Shown: positions 1-11,721, counted from the first letter of the stretch. The stretch is DNA of 64,000 nt from Achromobacter deleyi (GCF_016127315.1 NZ_CP065997.1:6696001-6760000); one strand, 5' to 3'. Translations and numbers: made by a program. Notes: generated from the letters alone by a model not told the origin.

Positions 1-104
1 TCCGTGGGTGAGCGGAAAAAGGGTGAGTCGGGTCGCCGCGGCCGGCGGATGCCCGCCGCGGTGTGTTGCGAAAAAAGGGGGATTCAGGGTCGGCGGTCGC
101 GGCC

Positions 105-926
105 TCAGGGTCGCTGTCCCGCCGCCAGGCGGGATTCGATATCGGCGATGACGCCGGGCAGGTCGGCCACGGTGTCGATCAGGTAATGCGGCGCGGCGCT
201 CGACAGTTCGCGGCCGGCGCGTTCGCGGGCCGCCTGGCGGCCGTTGTCGTCCAGGCTCAGGTATTCGTCCAGCGTCAGGCCGGCGGCGTTGCCCGACAGC
301 AGCAGGCCGACGGTCCACATGCCGGCGCGGCGGCCTTCCTCGATGCCGGGGGCGGTGTCGTCGACCTTGACGCAGCCGGCCACATCCGTCAGGCCCAGTT
401 CCACCACGTTCTTGAGCGCCATGGCCGGCGCCGGACGGGCGCGCGGCACGTCGTCGCTGGCGACGATGCAATCGGGTTCCAGGCCTTCGCCAGCGGCGCG
501 TTCCACCACGCGGCGCATCACGCTATCCGGGTAGCCGGAGCACGAACCGATCTTCAGGCCGCGCTGGCGCAGCGCGCGCAGCAGCTCGGCCGCGCCGGGA
601 ATGGCGGCAGAGTACTGCGCCACCTTGTCCAGTTGCATCGGCAGGAAGCGCTCGTAGATCGCCGTCACGTCGTCGTCGGTCGGCAGGCGGCCGAATTGGG
701 CCTGGTACTGGTTGGCGATGGCGGGCTCGTCGCACAGCGCGCGGATGTGGTCCCACTTGCCCACGCCCATCGGGCCGCGGGCCTGCTCCAGCGTGACTTC
801 CATGCCGAACTCGGCGAAGGCGTCGACAAACACCTTGGTCGGCGCGAACGAACCGAAGTCGACCAGCGTGCCGGCCCAATCGAAGATCACCGCTTCCAGG
901 CGGACGGGCAGAGTCGAAACAGTCAT
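105..926 (-). CDS. phnX: Phosphonoacetaldehyde hydrolase PhnX
   Basis: A 273-residue HAD-superfamily enzyme that cleaves the C-P bond of phosphonoacetaldehyde to acetaldehyde and phosphate, the last step of 2-aminoethylphosphonate (AEP) breakdown, in the cytoplasm. The nucleophile motif DWAGT starts at D16. The cap-domain lysine that forms the Schiff base is K57 in MGVGKWDHI; both sit about four residues after the family's known D12 and K53. A lysine and DD acid motifs typical of HAD motifs follow ([13 protein letters not shown]). I chose the ATG at 926 because the family begins just before the nucleophile; the open frame extends to 1061 but that part lies over the upstream permease. It is the third gene of a minus-strand run after ATPase and permease. 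The partner transaminase PhnW is not in the window and could lie to the left. Confidence 0.95.
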   Translation of the reverse strand: MTVSTLPVRLEAVIFDWAGTLVDFGSFAPTKVFVDAFAEFGMEVTLEQARGPMGVGKWDHIRALCDEPAIANQYQAQFGRLPTDDDVTAIYERFLPMQLDKVAQYSAAIPGAAELLRALRQRGLKIGSCSGYPDSVMRRVVERAAGEGLEPDCIVASDDVPRARPAPAMALKNVVELGLTDVAGCVKVDDTAPGIEEGRRAGMWTVGLLLSGNAAGLTLDEYLSLDDNGRQAARERAGRELSSAAPHYLIDTVADLPGVIADIESRLAAGQRP

Positions 927-952
927 GAGGGTCTTCCTTGCAGAATATTCAA

Positions 953-2746
953 TCAAAGGGCCACGGGCCGGCGCCAGGCCTGGCTGCGCGCCACCAGGGC
1001 GCGGCTGGCCAGGTGCAGCAGCAACGCCGCCACCGCCGAGCTGGCCATGATCACGCTGCACATGGCGGCGGCCGGGCCGATGAAGCCGGCGTCATCCATG
1101 TTCAGCACCGCGACGGCGGCCAGCACCGTGGACGGGCTGTACAGGAACACCACGGCCGACACGGTGGTCATGGCGGAAACGAACAGGTAGCGGGCAACGT
1201 CCAGCGCGGCCGGCAGGCACATCGGCAGCGTCACGCGCAGGAAGGTGGTCAGGCGCGGCACCTTGAGCGAGGCCGAGGCGGCCTCGAACTCGGGGTCCAG
1301 CGCATTCAGCGCGGTGGCGGCCGTCAGGTGCGCGCTGGTGTAGAAGTGCACCACCGTGCACAGCACCAGCAGCGGCATGGTGCCGTACAGCACGTTGAGC
1401 GGATTGGCGGCGCCGTTGAAGAAGAAGATGTAGCCCAGGCCCAGCACCAGGCCGGGCACGGCCATCGGCATCAGCGCCAGCATGCCCAGCACGCCGCGCA
1501 GGCCGCGCGACGAGGCGCTGCGGGCCGGCACCTTTTCCATCATCCAGGCGCCCAGGAACACCACCACCGTGCCGATCACCGCGGTGCAGAAGGCCAGTTC
1601 CAGGCTGTTGCGCCAGGCCAGCCAGCCGCCGCCATCCATGTTGTCGAAATCGTACGAACGCAACGACAGCGACAGGTTGTACGGCCACATCTTCACGAAC
1701 GAGGCCCACACCGCCACGCCGATGATCAGCAGCAGGAACCCGGCCATGGCGCCGGCCAGCAGCAGGAAAGCCGCATCGCGCCGGCGGTTGGCGCCGGCCG
1801 CGTAGGGCTGGGCGCGGCCGCTCAGCTGGGCGCCCTGGCGGGCCCGCAGGCGGCGGTCCAGCACGAAGGTCAGCAGCGCCGGCAGCAGCAGCAGGATGCC
1901 GATGGCGGCGCCCTTGGGGAAGTTCTGCTGGCCGACCACCGCCTTGTAGGCTTCCATCGCCAGCACGTTGTAGTCGCCGCCCACCACCTTGGGCACGCCG
2001 AAGTCGGTCACGGTCAGCGTGAACACCACGCAGCAGGCCGAGAACACCGCGTAACGCGTGCCGGGCAGCGTCACCGTCATGAAGGTGCGCAGCGGACCCG
2101 CGCCCATGGCGCGCGCCGCATCGTAGAGGCGGCCATCGGCCAGCGTCAGGCCGGTCAGCAGGATCATCAGCGCATGCGGGAAGGTGTAGAACGCCTCGCC
2201 CACCACGATGCCCCAGAAGCCATAGATGGTGGCGCCACCGAACAGGCCTTTCAGCAGGCCCTGGTTGCCCAGCAGGTAGACCAGCGCGATCCCCGGCAGC
2301 AGCGACGGCGCCAGCAGCGGCAGCAGCGCGATGGTGCGCAACAGGCCTTTGCCGGGAATGCGGCTGCGCGTCAGGGCATAGGCGAAGGCGTAGGCGCACG
2401 GCACCACCAGCATCATGGTGACCACGCCCACGGTCAGGCTGCGCCCGACCATGCTCAGGAAGCCATCGGCGCCGATGATGCCCAGCACCACCGACAGGCC
2501 TGCCCAGTCGCCATTGGCATCGGTGACCGACTTGGCCAGGATGGCCACCAGCGGCAAGGCCAGGAACAGCGCCAGGCCCAGCGCCAGGGCGCCCTGCCCC
2601 AGCGTCAGCCCGAAGGCGCCGACCCAGGCGGGCAGCGGCCGGCGGCCCAATGACGGGGCGACGGGCACGGCGGACGTGTCGGCGGACACGGACATGGCGG
2701 CGGGAACGGGGCTCGAAGCCGGATCAAGCGTAGGCGCGAATCGCAT
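953..2746 (-). CDS. AEP-type phosphonate ABC transporter, fused permease
   Basis: A 597-residue inner-membrane permease with two consecutive sets of transmembrane helices, so one chain does the work of two permease subunits. Each half contains a typical binding-protein-dependent transport segment. The size and its position between an ABC ATPase and phnX match the putative 2-aminoethylphosphonate permease family (the PhnU2 type). A hydrophilic Ala/Pro/Ser-rich head of about 35 residues precedes the first helix. The start could be the ATG at 2746 or a methionine 17 residues later. The frame overlaps the end of the ATPase gene by 23 bases, indicating translational coupling. The substrate is inferred from neighbours. 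Confidence 0.85.
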   Translation of the reverse strand: MRFAPTLDPASSPVPAAMSVSADTSAVPVAPSLGRRPLPAWVGAFGLTLGQGALALGLALFLALPLVAILAKSVTDANGDWAGLSVVLGIIGADGFLSMVGRSLTVGVVTMMLVVPCAYAFAYALTRSRIPGKGLLRTIALLPLLAPSLLPGIALVYLLGNQGLLKGLFGGATIYGFWGIVVGEAFYTFPHALMILLTGLTLADGRLYDAARAMGAGPLRTFMTVTLPGTRYAVFSACCVVFTLTVTDFGVPKVVGGDYNVLAMEAYKAVVGQQNFPKGAAIGILLLLPALLTFVLDRRLRARQGAQLSGRAQPYAAGANRRRDAAFLLLAGAMAGFLLLIIGVAVWASFVKMWPYNLSLSLRSYDFDNMDGGGWLAWRNSLELAFCTAVIGTVVVFLGAWMMEKVPARSASSRGLRGVLGMLALMPMAVPGLVLGLGYIFFFNGAANPLNVLYGTMPLLVLCTVVHFYTSAHLTAATALNALDPEFEAASASLKVPRLTTFLRVTLPMCLPAALDVARYLFVSAMTTVSAVVFLYSPSTVLAAVAVLNMDDAGFIGPAAAMCSVIMASSAVAALLLHLASRALVARSQAWRRPVAL

Positions 2747-3854
2747 GGCGCGGCAGCTCCACCCAGCAACGGCTGGCAGCGTGAGGGCCCAGCAGGGCGT
2801 CTCCGGTTTCGGGGGACACGATCGAGTGCACGGTGGCGCCGGGCACGCCTTCCAGGCGCAGCGCCAGGCGGTAGCCGCGGCCCAGGAACACGCCGTCCAG
2901 CACGTCGGCCAGCATGCTGTTGGGTTGCTCCGGACGCGCCACGCTCACGCGCACCGCCTCGGGCCGCACGAACAGCTTGCCGACGTTGCGCTCCAGCGCC
3001 TCGTCCACCGCCAGTTCCTGGCGGCCGACACGGGCGCGGTGCGCGTCGATGCGCTCGAACGGCAGCCAGTTGGCCTCGCCGACGAAATCGGCGATGAAGG
3101 CCGAGCCCGGCTGGCGATACAGCTCGCGCGGGGTGCCGAATTGCTCGATGACGCCGCCGTTCATGACCGCGATGCGGTCGGCCATGACCATGGCCTCTTC
3201 CTGGTCGTGCGTCACCATCAGCGTGGTGATCGACAGGCGCTTCTGCAGCGCGCGTAGCTCGATGCGCAGGTGTTCACGCACGCGGGCGTCCAGCGCCGAC
3301 ATCGGCTCGTCCAGCAGCAGCAGGGACGGCGACGGCGCCAGCGCGCGGGCCAGGGCGACGCGCTGCTGCTGGCCGCCGGAGATCTGTCCCGGATATTTAT
3401 GGGAAGCGCCGGCCAGGCCCACCAGCGTCAGCATTTCCTCGACCCGGTCGGCCACGTGCTTGCGATGGGCGCGCTTGCCGCTCAGGCCGTAGGCCACGTT
3501 CTGGGCCACGGTCAGGTTGGGAAACAGCGCGTAGGACTGGAACAGGATGCCGTAGTCGCGCTCCTGCGGCTCGGCGTGGGAGATGTCGCGGCCCGACAGC
3601 AGAATGGTGCCGCTGTCCTGGCGCTCGAGCCCGGCGATGGCGCGCAGCAGCGTGGTCTTGCCGCAGCCCGAAGGGCCCAGCAGGCACACCAGTTCACCGG
3701 CGCGGATATCCAGCGACACATCCGACAACGCCGTGTGGCTGCCAAAGCGCTTGACGAGATTGCTGACCGAAAGAAAGCCCCCGCGCTGCGCTCCGGGCGG
3801 GGGCGAAGCGCCCGTCGGAACTGTATTGGTATCGCGTTGGAGCTGTTGGGCCAT
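2724..3854 (-). CDS. AEP-type phosphonate ABC transporter, ATP-binding protein
   Basis: A 376-residue ABC ATPase that drives the neighbouring fused permease. Visible motifs are Walker A GPSGCGKT at 60-67, Q-loop FQSYALFP near 105-112, signature SGGQQ at 159-163, Walker B LLLLDEP at 178-184 and switch His216. The last 110 or so residues look like a TOBE regulatory domain, as in spermidine/iron/phosphonate importers. It is the first gene of the minus-strand operon ATPase-permease-phnX and lies back to back with a LysR gene. No periplasmic binding protein is encoded nearby in this window. The AEP assignment rests on co-transcription with phnX. Confidence 0.88.
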   Translation of the reverse strand: MAQQLQRDTNTVPTGASPPPGAQRGGFLSVSNLVKRFGSHTALSDVSLDIRAGELVCLLGPSGCGKTTLLRAIAGLERQDSGTILLSGRDISHAEPQERDYGILFQSYALFPNLTVAQNVAYGLSGKRAHRKHVADRVEEMLTLVGLAGASHKYPGQISGGQQQRVALARALAPSPSLLLLDEPMSALDARVREHLRIELRALQKRLSITTLMVTHDQEEAMVMADRIAVMNGGVIEQFGTPRELYRQPGSAFIADFVGEANWLPFERIDAHRARVGRQELAVDEALERNVGKLFVRPEAVRVSVARPEQPNSMLADVLDGVFLGRGYRLALRLEGVPGATVHSIVSPETGDALLGPHAASRCWVELPRHAIRAYA

Positions 3855-3900
3855 GGGGCCTCCGGTCTGGGAACGAAGGCAGTATGGAAGGCGCGTATTG

Positions 3901-3915
3901 AGTGTTTATGACACT
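3901..3915. promoter_or_regulatory. Candidate operator between phn operon and LysR gene
   Basis: An interrupted palindrome AGTGT-TTATG-ACACT sits in the 148-base AT-richer gap between the ATPase start (3854) and the LysR start (4003). Position and shape suit a LysR-type regulator site. This is inference; no alignment supports it. Confidence 0.3.
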
Positions 3916-4002
3916 TCGCGCAAATGCAGTAATAAAAACATCAAATTATTTTGGTGTACTGGCGGTCTTGCGCATTGCGTCCATTTACAGGCCCCGTACA
4001 CC

Positions 4003-4866
4003 GTGCTCGTCGCCGAACTCAAATCCTTCTATGCCGTGGCTCGCTGCGGCACCGTCACCAAGGCCGCCGCCCAGCTGGGCGTGAGCCAGCCCACGGTGAC
4101 GGGGCAATTGCGCCAGTTGGAGTCGCGTTACGGCGTCGAGCTGTTCCACCGCCAGGGCCGCGGCATGCGGCTGTCGGACGCCGGGCACAGCCTGATGCCG
4201 ATGGTGGAAAAGCTGGTGCAGCAGGAAACCGAGATCGATTTCCGGCTGCGCGACGCCAGCGATCTGCGCGAGGGCAACCTGCGCATCGGCGCCACCGGCC
4301 CGTACTACATCATGGACACGGTGCGCCGCTACAACCAGCTCTACCCCGGCATCGACCTGACCGTGGCCATCGGCAACTCGCAAAGCATGCTGCAGGCGCT
4401 GCATGACTATCGCATCGAGATTGCCACGTCCTCGTTTCTGATGGATGACAAGCATTTGTACCGCCGCATGATCGCGGCCGACCCGATCCGCGTGGTGACG
4501 CATCGCGACCACCCGCTGGCGCGGCGCGGCAAGGTGGCGCTGGCGGACCTGGCCGACCACGCGCTGCTGCTGCGCGAGCCCGGCTCGATGACGCGCCAGC
4601 TGACCGAAGAGGCGTTGCAGGCGGCCGGCGTATCCGTGCGGCGCACCCTGGAAATCGGCAGCCGCGAGTCGATCCGCCAGGCGATCCTGTGCGAACTGGG
4701 CATCAGCCTGATCCCGTCGCGTGAAATCCCGTCCCATCCCGAACTGGCGGCCCTGGACATCGAGGGCGCCGACGTCGTGATGCATGAATACCTGTACTGC
4801 CTGCGCGAGCGCCAACCGGTGCAACTCATCGCGCGCTTTCTGGAGATGGCGCCGGCAGCCGGATGA
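4003..4866 (+). CDS. LysR-family regulator of the phosphonate island
   Basis: A 287-residue LysR-type regulator with an N-terminal winged helix-turn-helix (FYAVARCGTVTKAAAQLGVS and following) and a C-terminal effector-binding domain. It is divergent from the transporter/phnX operon and 51 bases upstream of the HD-domain gene, so it probably controls both. Its context matches the AEP-catabolism-associated LysR group. I chose the GTG at 4003 because it places the helix-turn-helix at the usual distance from the N terminus; the frame is open further upstream into the divergent operon, but there are no family-like residues there. Confidence 0.88.
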   Translation: MLVAELKSFYAVARCGTVTKAAAQLGVSQPTVTGQLRQLESRYGVELFHRQGRGMRLSDAGHSLMPMVEKLVQQETEIDFRLRDASDLREGNLRIGATGPYYIMDTVRRYNQLYPGIDLTVAIGNSQSMLQALHDYRIEIATSSFLMDDKHLYRRMIAADPIRVVTHRDHPLARRGKVALADLADHALLLREPGSMTRQLTEEALQAAGVSVRRTLEIGSRESIRQAILCELGISLIPSREIPSHPELAALDIEGADVVMHEYLYCLRERQPVQLIARFLEMAPAAG

Positions 4867-4917
4867 TCCTCGGATCACTGCCCGCCTCTTCCCCTTGCGG
4901 CCACTCAGGAGACAACC

Positions 4918-5487
4918 ATGGCCTTGACCTTGCAGGATATCGAACAGCTTTTCCTGGAACGCGGGCACCGTTCCTACCATGGCGAATCCGTCAGCCACCT
5001 GCGGCACGCGCTGCAGACCGCGGCGCTGGCCGAACGCCACGGCGCCAATGCCCAATTGATCACCGCCTGCCTGCTGCACGACCTGGGCCACCTGATCGCG
5101 GACCATCCGGACACGCCCACCCTGCGCGGCATCGACGACAAGCACCAGTACTTCGTGCTGCCGTTCCTGCGCGGGTTGTTCAGTTCGGCGGTGCTGGATC
5201 CGATCCGGCTGCACGTGGAGGCGAAACGCTACCTCTGCTACGTGGAGCCGCAGTATGAAGCGTCGCTTTCGGCGGATTCGAAGCGCAGCCTGGCGCTTCA
5301 GGGGGGCAGCTTCGATGCGGGCCAGGCGGTGGATTTCGCCAGCATGCCGGGCGCGCCGGATGCGATCCGCCTGAGGCGCTGGGACGACATGGCCAAGGTG
5401 CCGGGTCTGGCCACGCCGCCGCTGGACCATTTCCTGGAGATCGCCGAAAGCGTCTCCGGGCGGGTCAAGCTGGCGGCGGTCTGGTAA
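4918..5487 (+). CDS. PhnZ-like HD-domain diiron oxygenase
   Basis: A 189-residue HD-domain protein of the phosphonate-operon-associated group. Candidate metal ligands H30, H54-D55, H76, H99 and D156 have nearly the same spacing as those known for PhnZ (H34, H58-D59, H80, H104, D161). Y20 and E23 match PhnZ Tyr24 and Glu27. K103 follows the fourth histidine as in the mixed-valence diiron oxygenases. PhnZ-type enzymes oxidatively cleave the C-P bond of a 1-hydroxyphosphonate made by a PhnY-like dioxygenase; none is seen here. The ATG at 4918 has a GGAG ribosome site just upstream (CAGGAGACAACC). The exact substrate is unknown; a TmpB-like role is also possible. Confidence 0.85.
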   Translation: MALTLQDIEQLFLERGHRSYHGESVSHLRHALQTAALAERHGANAQLITACLLHDLGHLIADHPDTPTLRGIDDKHQYFVLPFLRGLFSSAVLDPIRLHVEAKRYLCYVEPQYEASLSADSKRSLALQGGSFDAGQAVDFASMPGAPDAIRLRRWDDMAKVPGLATPPLDHFLEIAESVSGRVKLAAVW

Positions 5488-5504
5488 CACCGCGAAGGGC
5501 GTCA

Positions 5505-5524
5505 GGCCTGGCTTCGGCCAGGCC
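5505..5524. terminator. UUCG hairpin between convergent genes
   Basis: A perfect 8-base stem (GGCCTGGC / GCCAGGCC) closed by a TTCG tetraloop lies between the 3' ends of the HD-domain gene and sseA. There is no T-tract, so it may be a weak bidirectional terminator or an RNA 3'-end stabiliser. Confidence 0.5.
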
Positions 5525-5536
5525 CCTGCCGCGCGC

Positions 5537-6388
5537 TCATTCGCCCTTGGCCACCGGCCGGGACGGATCGCTGCACCACTCGCTCCACGAGCCCGGGTAG
5601 AGGCGCGAGCCGGCCAGGCCGGCGATTTCCATCGACAGCAGGTTGTGGCAGGCGGTGATGCCCGAGCCGCACTGGTGCACGATGGCCGCGGGGTCGCGGC
5701 CGTCCAGCAGCGTGGTGAATTCCTCGCGCAACTGCGCCGCGTCCTTGAAGCGGCCGTCGGCCTGCAGGTTCTGGCCGTTCGGGCGGTTCAGCGCGCCCGG
5801 AATGTGGCCGGCCACCGGATCCATCGGCTCGACCTCGCCGCGATAGCGGTTGGCCGCCCGCGCGTCGATCACGGTGAAGGCCGGACGGGCGATGTTGTCC
5901 AGCACCGCCTGCACGTCGACGCTGCCGACCCGCGGCGCGGCCGGCGTCACTGGCGCGCCGGCCCACACCGGCGCGGCCGCCTCGGTGGAGGTCGGCAGCC
6001 CGGCGGCCTGCCAGGCCTGCCAGCCGCCGTCGAGCACGGCGACGCGGTCGTGGCCCAGCCAGCGCAGCATCCACCACAGGTGCGCGGCGTACATGCCGCC
6101 GCTGGCGTCGTAGGCCACCACCAGGGTTTGCGGCGTGACGCCGTGCGCCGCCATCAACGCGCCGAACTGGCCGCGATCGGGCAACGGATGGCGGCCGTTC
6201 CTGCCGGTCCGGGGGGCGGCCAGCTCGGTTTCGTGGTCGAGGTAGCGGGCGCCGGGGATGTGGCCCGCGGCGTAGGCGTCACGGCCGGCCGCGTGGTTGG
6301 TCAGGTCGTGGCGCACGTCGAACACGCGCACGTCCGCCGCGCCCAGGTGCGTGGCCAGGTCGGCCGCGGAAATCAGGGTCATGCTCAT
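5537..6388 (-). CDS. sseA: 3-mercaptopyruvate/thiosulfate sulfurtransferase
   Basis: A 283-residue tandem rhodanese. The N-terminal domain (about 1-130) is the inactive copy, and the C-terminal domain carries the catalytic Cys240 in the loop CGSGIT. A CG(S/T)G-type loop favours 3-mercaptopyruvate over thiosulfate as sulfur donor. It transfers sulfane sulfur to cyanide or thiols in the cytoplasm. It lies 36 bases downstream of a DMT transporter on the same strand, so the two may be co-transcribed. Confidence 0.92.
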   Translation of the reverse strand: MSMTLISAADLATHLGAADVRVFDVRHDLTNHAAGRDAYAAGHIPGARYLDHETELAAPRTGRNGRHPLPDRGQFGALMAAHGVTPQTLVVAYDASGGMYAAHLWWMLRWLGHDRVAVLDGGWQAWQAAGLPTSTEAAAPVWAGAPVTPAAPRVGSVDVQAVLDNIARPAFTVIDARAANRYRGEVEPMDPVAGHIPGALNRPNGQNLQADGRFKDAAQLREEFTTLLDGRDPAAIVHQCGSGITACHNLLSMEIAGLAGSRLYPGSWSEWCSDPSRPVAKGE

Positions 6389-6424
6389 CGGGAAAACTCC
6401 TCTGATGGGATCGGGTTCGCGCGG

Positions 6425-7279
6425 TCAGACCGGCTTGGGATCGCGCAGGGTGCGCCAGACCGACAGCAGGCCCGCCGAGATGATCAGGCCCATGCCGGCC
6501 CAGGCCAGGCCGTCCAGGGTATCGCCCCAGAAGCCCATGCCGAGCAGGGCCGCGAAGATGATCGTGCTGTACTGCAGGGCCGCGGTCAGCAGCGCCGACC
6601 CCAGGCCGAACGCCCGCGTCATGGCCAGTTGGCCGAACAGGCCGGTCACGCCCACGCCCAGCAGGGAGCTGTAGCCGGTCCAGTCCGCGTGGCCCCAGCC
6701 CTCGAAGCCCAGGCCGGCGAAGCTGGACGCGCACACCGCCACCGAAAAGAACAGCACCGTGCGCCATTCCGGCTCGCCGATGCGGCCCAGCTGGCGGATC
6801 TGCATCATGGCGATCGCCGACATGGCGCCCGCCCCCAGGCCCAGCAAGGCGGCCAGCCACTGGTCTTCGTTGATGCTGGGCCGCAACACGGCGATCACGC
6901 CCAAAAAGCCCAGGGCCACGGCGGCGATCCGCACCGGGTCGCGCTGCGCCCCGCCCCACCCCAGCATCCAGCAGGCGATGAACAGCGGCGCCGTGTAGTT
7001 CAGGCTGGTGGCGGTGGCCAGCGGCAGATGGGAAATGGCGAAGAAACCGAGCCACATCGAGGTGACGCCGGACAGGTTGCGCCACAGGTGCAGCTTCCAG
7101 CTGGTGGGCACGATGGACTGGCGCCCGGCGCGCGCCCACAGCAGCAACAGCACCGCGGACGGCAGGCCACGGAACAGCACCACTTGCGGCAACGACGCGC
7201 CGTGCTCGGTGCCCAGCTTCACGAACGACCCCATGATGGCGAACATGGCGGACGCCAGCAACATCCAAAGTGCCTGCAT
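6425..7279 (-). CDS. EamA/DMT-family transporter
   Basis: A 284-residue inner-membrane protein with about ten hydrophobic helices in two EamA repeats, the usual build of drug/metabolite exporters. It starts with a helix ([20 protein letters not shown]) typical of the family. The substrate cannot be told from sequence. It is upstream of sseA on the same strand. Confidence 0.85.
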   Translation of the reverse strand: MQALWMLLASAMFAIMGSFVKLGTEHGASLPQVVLFRGLPSAVLLLLWARAGRQSIVPTSWKLHLWRNLSGVTSMWLGFFAISHLPLATATSLNYTAPLFIACWMLGWGGAQRDPVRIAAVALGFLGVIAVLRPSINEDQWLAALLGLGAGAMSAIAMMQIRQLGRIGEPEWRTVLFFSVAVCASSFAGLGFEGWGHADWTGYSSLLGVGVTGLFGQLAMTRAFGLGSALLTAALQYSTIIFAALLGMGFWGDTLDGLAWAGMGLIISAGLLSVWRTLRDPKPV

Positions 7280-7435
7280 TTTGGGGGTTTGCGCTCAGGT
7301 GAAAGTGAGGGGGAAATAGGGGAAAGCGATACTATACTCTCGGTCACCGGGAGCGGCGCCGGCAGTCGGGGAACTGCCATGCCGCGGCACAGTCCAATCC
7401 CGCACAAGTCCCGCTCGCTGAGGAACAAAAAAAGC

Positions 7436-8317
7436 ATGAAACGCATCATCCTTTTCGTCATTACCAACCTGGCCGTCATGCTGGTGCTGTCGGCCACGCT
7501 GCGCATCCTGGGCGTAGACCGCTACCTGACCGCCAACGGCCTGAACCTGCAGGCGCTGCTGATCTTCTCGGTGGTGGTCGGCTTCACCGGCGCCATCATC
7601 TCGCTGCTGATCAGCAAGCCGATGGCCAAATGGAGCACCGGCGCCCAGGTGCTGGACCCGAACGCGCCGCGCAACCAGCGCGAGGCCTGGCTGCTGGACA
7701 CCGTCCACCAGCTCGCCGACCGCGCCGGCATCGGCCGCCCTGAGGTCGCCATCTACGACGGCGCGCCCAACGCGTTCGCCACCGGCGCCTTCAAGAACGA
7801 CTCGCTGGTGGCGGTGTCGACCGGCCTGCTCGAGAGCATGAGCGAAGAGGAAGTCGCCGCGGTGCTGGCCCACGAAGTGGCCCACATCGCCAACGGCGAC
7901 ATGATCACGCTGACCCTGATCCAGGGCGTGGTCAACACCTTCGTGGTGTTCCTGGCGCGCGTGGTCGGCTACTTCATCGACCGCGTGGTGTTCAAGAACG
8001 AACGCGGCCTCGGCCCGGGCTACATGGTCACCGTGATCGTCTGTGAGATCATTTTCGGCATCCTGGCCTCGATCATCGTGGCCTGGTTCTCGCGCCAGCG
8101 CGAGTACCGCGCCGACGCCGGCTCGGCCCACCTGATGGGCGCCCGCGAACCCATGATCCGCGCCCTGGCCCGCCTCGGCGGCCTGGAACCGGGCGAGCTG
8201 CCCAAGTCGTTCGAAGCCTCCGGCATCACCGGCAAGGGCGGCCTGGCGGCCATGTTCGCCTCGCACCCGCCGATCCCGGCCCGCATCGCCGCGCTGCAGA
8301 ACGCCCGCGTGATCTGA
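7436..8317 (+). CDS. htpX: Membrane zinc metalloprotease HtpX
   Basis: A 293-residue M48 protease of the inner membrane that degrades damaged membrane proteins. Two N-terminal helices (about 4-24 and 39-60) precede the catalytic domain. The zinc site is H146-E147-V-A-H150, with a downstream glutamate ([12 protein letters not shown] region). Two further helices follow at about 160-180 and 195-217. The ATG at 7436 follows the ribosome site AGGAAC and gives the usual family length; the longer open frame upstream is antisense to other genes. A TATACT box lies at 7333-7338. Confidence 0.95.
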   Translation: MKRIILFVITNLAVMLVLSATLRILGVDRYLTANGLNLQALLIFSVVVGFTGAIISLLISKPMAKWSTGAQVLDPNAPRNQREAWLLDTVHQLADRAGIGRPEVAIYDGAPNAFATGAFKNDSLVAVSTGLLESMSEEEVAAVLAHEVAHIANGDMITLTLIQGVVNTFVVFLARVVGYFIDRVVFKNERGLGPGYMVTVIVCEIIFGILASIIVAWFSRQREYRADAGSAHLMGAREPMIRALARLGGLEPGELPKSFEASGITGKGGLAAMFASHPPIPARIAALQNARVI

Positions 8318-8363
8318 TCCCGGCAAAAGGCCCGTTGGAAAAGCCCCTCACGCCGCGCCCTCG

Positions 8364-8385
8364 GCTTGCTGCCCCGCCGAGGGGG
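8364..8385. repeat. Short GC-rich intergenic repeat, copy 1
   Basis: The core GCTTGCTGCCCC followed by CCGAGGGGG lies between htpX and the next terminator. A second copy, differing by one G, lies at 11722-11742 behind another gene. Both are just downstream of a stop codon. Confidence 0.6.
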
Positions 8386-8415
8386 ACGTTTTCATCTTGA
8401 GGCGGGCCGGCAATG

Positions 8416-8447
8416 AAAAAGCCCCTTGAGCGATCAAGGGGCTTTTT
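8416..8447. terminator. Bidirectional intrinsic terminator (htpX/sdaA)
   Basis: AAAAAGCCCCTTG and CAAGGGGCTTTTT form a perfect stem with A and T tracts on the two sides, between convergent htpX and sdaA, so it can stop transcription from both directions. Confidence 0.88.
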
Positions 8448-8465
8448 GTTTGGGACGGGCCCGCC

Positions 8466-9857
<1,392 letters not shown>

Positions 9858-10032
9858 CGGAAATCCCCTGCATCCAAGAATGATCCGGCAATGATACGCG
9901 CAAGGTCCGGCCGTGCGCAGCAAAGCCCCGCGGGGCGTATGCTGTATTCCAGGCACGGGTTTCCCCGCCCGCCCCGGCATGCGATCATTACAGAATTATT
10001 TCTTGTCATAAAAAGAATGGAACTGCCCCAGG

Positions 10033-11694
10033 ATGTCCGGACTTATCACCCTGCTTGACTTCGCCGGCTACGTCGCCCTGCTGCTCTGGGGCGTCCACAT
10101 GGTCCAGACAGGCGTGCAGCGCGCCTTCGGCGCCGCCCTCGGCGCCGCGCTGGGCCGCGCCCTTGGAACCCGCTTGCGGGCCTTCGCCGCCGGCCTGGGC
10201 ATCACCGCCGCGCTGCAGAGCAGCACCGCCACCGGCCTGATGATCACCGGCTTCGCCGCCGGCGGCGTGGTCGGCCTGGTGCCGGCCCTGGCCGCCATGC
10301 TGGGCGCCAACGTCGGCACCACGCTGATCGTGCAACTGCTGTCGTTCGACCTGACCTCGCTGGCGCCCATCCTGATCCTGGCCGGCGTCTGGATGTTCCG
10401 CCGCTATCCGCCGGGCCGCACCCGCGACCTGGGCCGGGTCTTCATCGGCCTGGGCCTGCTGCTGCTGTCGCTGCACCAGTTGGTGGAACTGTTCGAGCCG
10501 TTCCAGACCGCCCCCATGCTGGGCATGATCCTGGACGCCCTGGCGACCCAGCCGGTGGCCGCCGTGCTGCTGTCGGCCGCCTTCACCTGGGCGGCCCACT
10601 CCAGCGTCGCCGTGGTGGTGCTGGTCATGTCCCTGGCCAGCCACCACATGGTGGCGCCGCACGTCGCCTTCGCACTGGTGCTGGGCGCCAACCTCGGCAC
10701 CGCCATCAACCCCATGATCGAAGGCGTCACCGGCGACGACCCCGCCGCCCGCCGCCTGCCGCTGGGCAACCTGCTGACCCGCATCCTGGGCGTGCTGGCC
10801 GGCCTGGTGCTGCTGCCGTGGCTGCAACCGCTGATGAGCGAGATGTCCAGCGACCCGGCCCGCGCCGTCGCCAACTTCCACACCCTCTTCAACGCCGTCA
10901 TCGCGCTGGCGTTCCTGCCGCTGCTGGCGCCCTACGCCGCCCTGCTGACCCGCTGGCTGCCCAAGCGCACCGACCCCAACGACCCGGCCCGTCCCCAATA
11001 CCTCGACGAATGGGCCCACGACGTGCCCGCCGTCGCCCTCGGCAACGCCGCGCGCGAAGCGCTGCGCATGGCCGACATGCTGCAGACCCTGCTGCTGTAC
11101 GCCCGCGCCGGCTTCAAGCGCGACAACCGCCACCGCATGGTGCAGGCGCGCCAGCTCGACGCCGCCCTGGACAAGCTGGAAAACGCCATCACCACCTACC
11201 TGGCCACCCTGGACCAGGAAAACATGACGCGCGGCGACCTGCAGCGCATGGACGACATCCTGGCCTTCACCAGCAACATCGGCCACGCCGGCGACATCGC
11301 CCACCACGGCCTGCTCAGCCACATCGCCAAGCTGCGCAAGCAGGGCTGGACCTTCTCGCCCGAACAGCGCGCCAGCCTCGACGACACCCTCGGCGAACTG
11401 ATCGCCAACCAACGCCAGGCCGCCGCCCTCTTCGTCAACGACGACCTGCGCCAGGCCCGCGCCCTGGCCGGCGAGAAGTCGCGCTTCCGCACCATCGAGA
11501 CCCAGGCCGCCGACGTCCACCTGCAAAAGATCAAGGCCGGCCAGGTCGACGCCGCCGAAGTCGGCGCCCTCTACCTCGACATCCTGCGCGACATGAAGGG
11601 CATCAACTCCCACCTCGTCGGCGCCGCCGCCTACCCCCTCCTGGCCCGCCACGGCGAACTCCTCCCCAGCCGCCTTCGCGAAGCGGGGAATTGA
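10033..11694 (+). CDS. Na+/phosphate symporter family protein
   Basis: A 553-residue protein. Residues 1 to about 310 are an inverted-repeat membrane domain with the family's QSSTA motif (LQSSTATGL) and a second, related AHSSVAVVV motif. Residues from about 340 form a soluble helical domain resembling PhoU. This is the NptA/YjbB-like arrangement of sodium-dependent phosphate carriers. It probably moves phosphate across the inner membrane; direction is uncertain. Confidence 0.87.
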   Translation: MSGLITLLDFAGYVALLLWGVHMVQTGVQRAFGAALGAALGRALGTRLRAFAAGLGITAALQSSTATGLMITGFAAGGVVGLVPALAAMLGANVGTTLIVQLLSFDLTSLAPILILAGVWMFRRYPPGRTRDLGRVFIGLGLLLLSLHQLVELFEPFQTAPMLGMILDALATQPVAAVLLSAAFTWAAHSSVAVVVLVMSLASHHMVAPHVAFALVLGANLGTAINPMIEGVTGDDPAARRLPLGNLLTRILGVLAGLVLLPWLQPLMSEMSSDPARAVANFHTLFNAVIALAFLPLLAPYAALLTRWLPKRTDPNDPARPQYLDEWAHDVPAVALGNAAREALRMADMLQTLLLYARAGFKRDNRHRMVQARQLDAALDKLENAITTYLATLDQENMTRGDLQRMDDILAFTSNIGHAGDIAHHGLLSHIAKLRKQGWTFSPEQRASLDDTLGELIANQRQAAALFVNDDLRQARALAGEKSRFRTIETQAADVHLQKIKAGQVDAAEVGALYLDILRDMKGINSHLVGAAAYPLLARHGELLPSRLREAGN

Positions 11695-11721
11695 GGCCCC
11701 CACGCGGCGCGCGCTTCGCGC

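Noticed and set aside
1..104. Possible small gene at the left edge
   Set aside because: The only frame is Arg-rich with no ribosome site; the bases are the downstream region of phnX.
5645..7435. Long frame upstream of htpX
   Set aside because: It is antisense to sseA and the DMT transporter; htpX begins at the ATG at 7436, which has a ribosome site.
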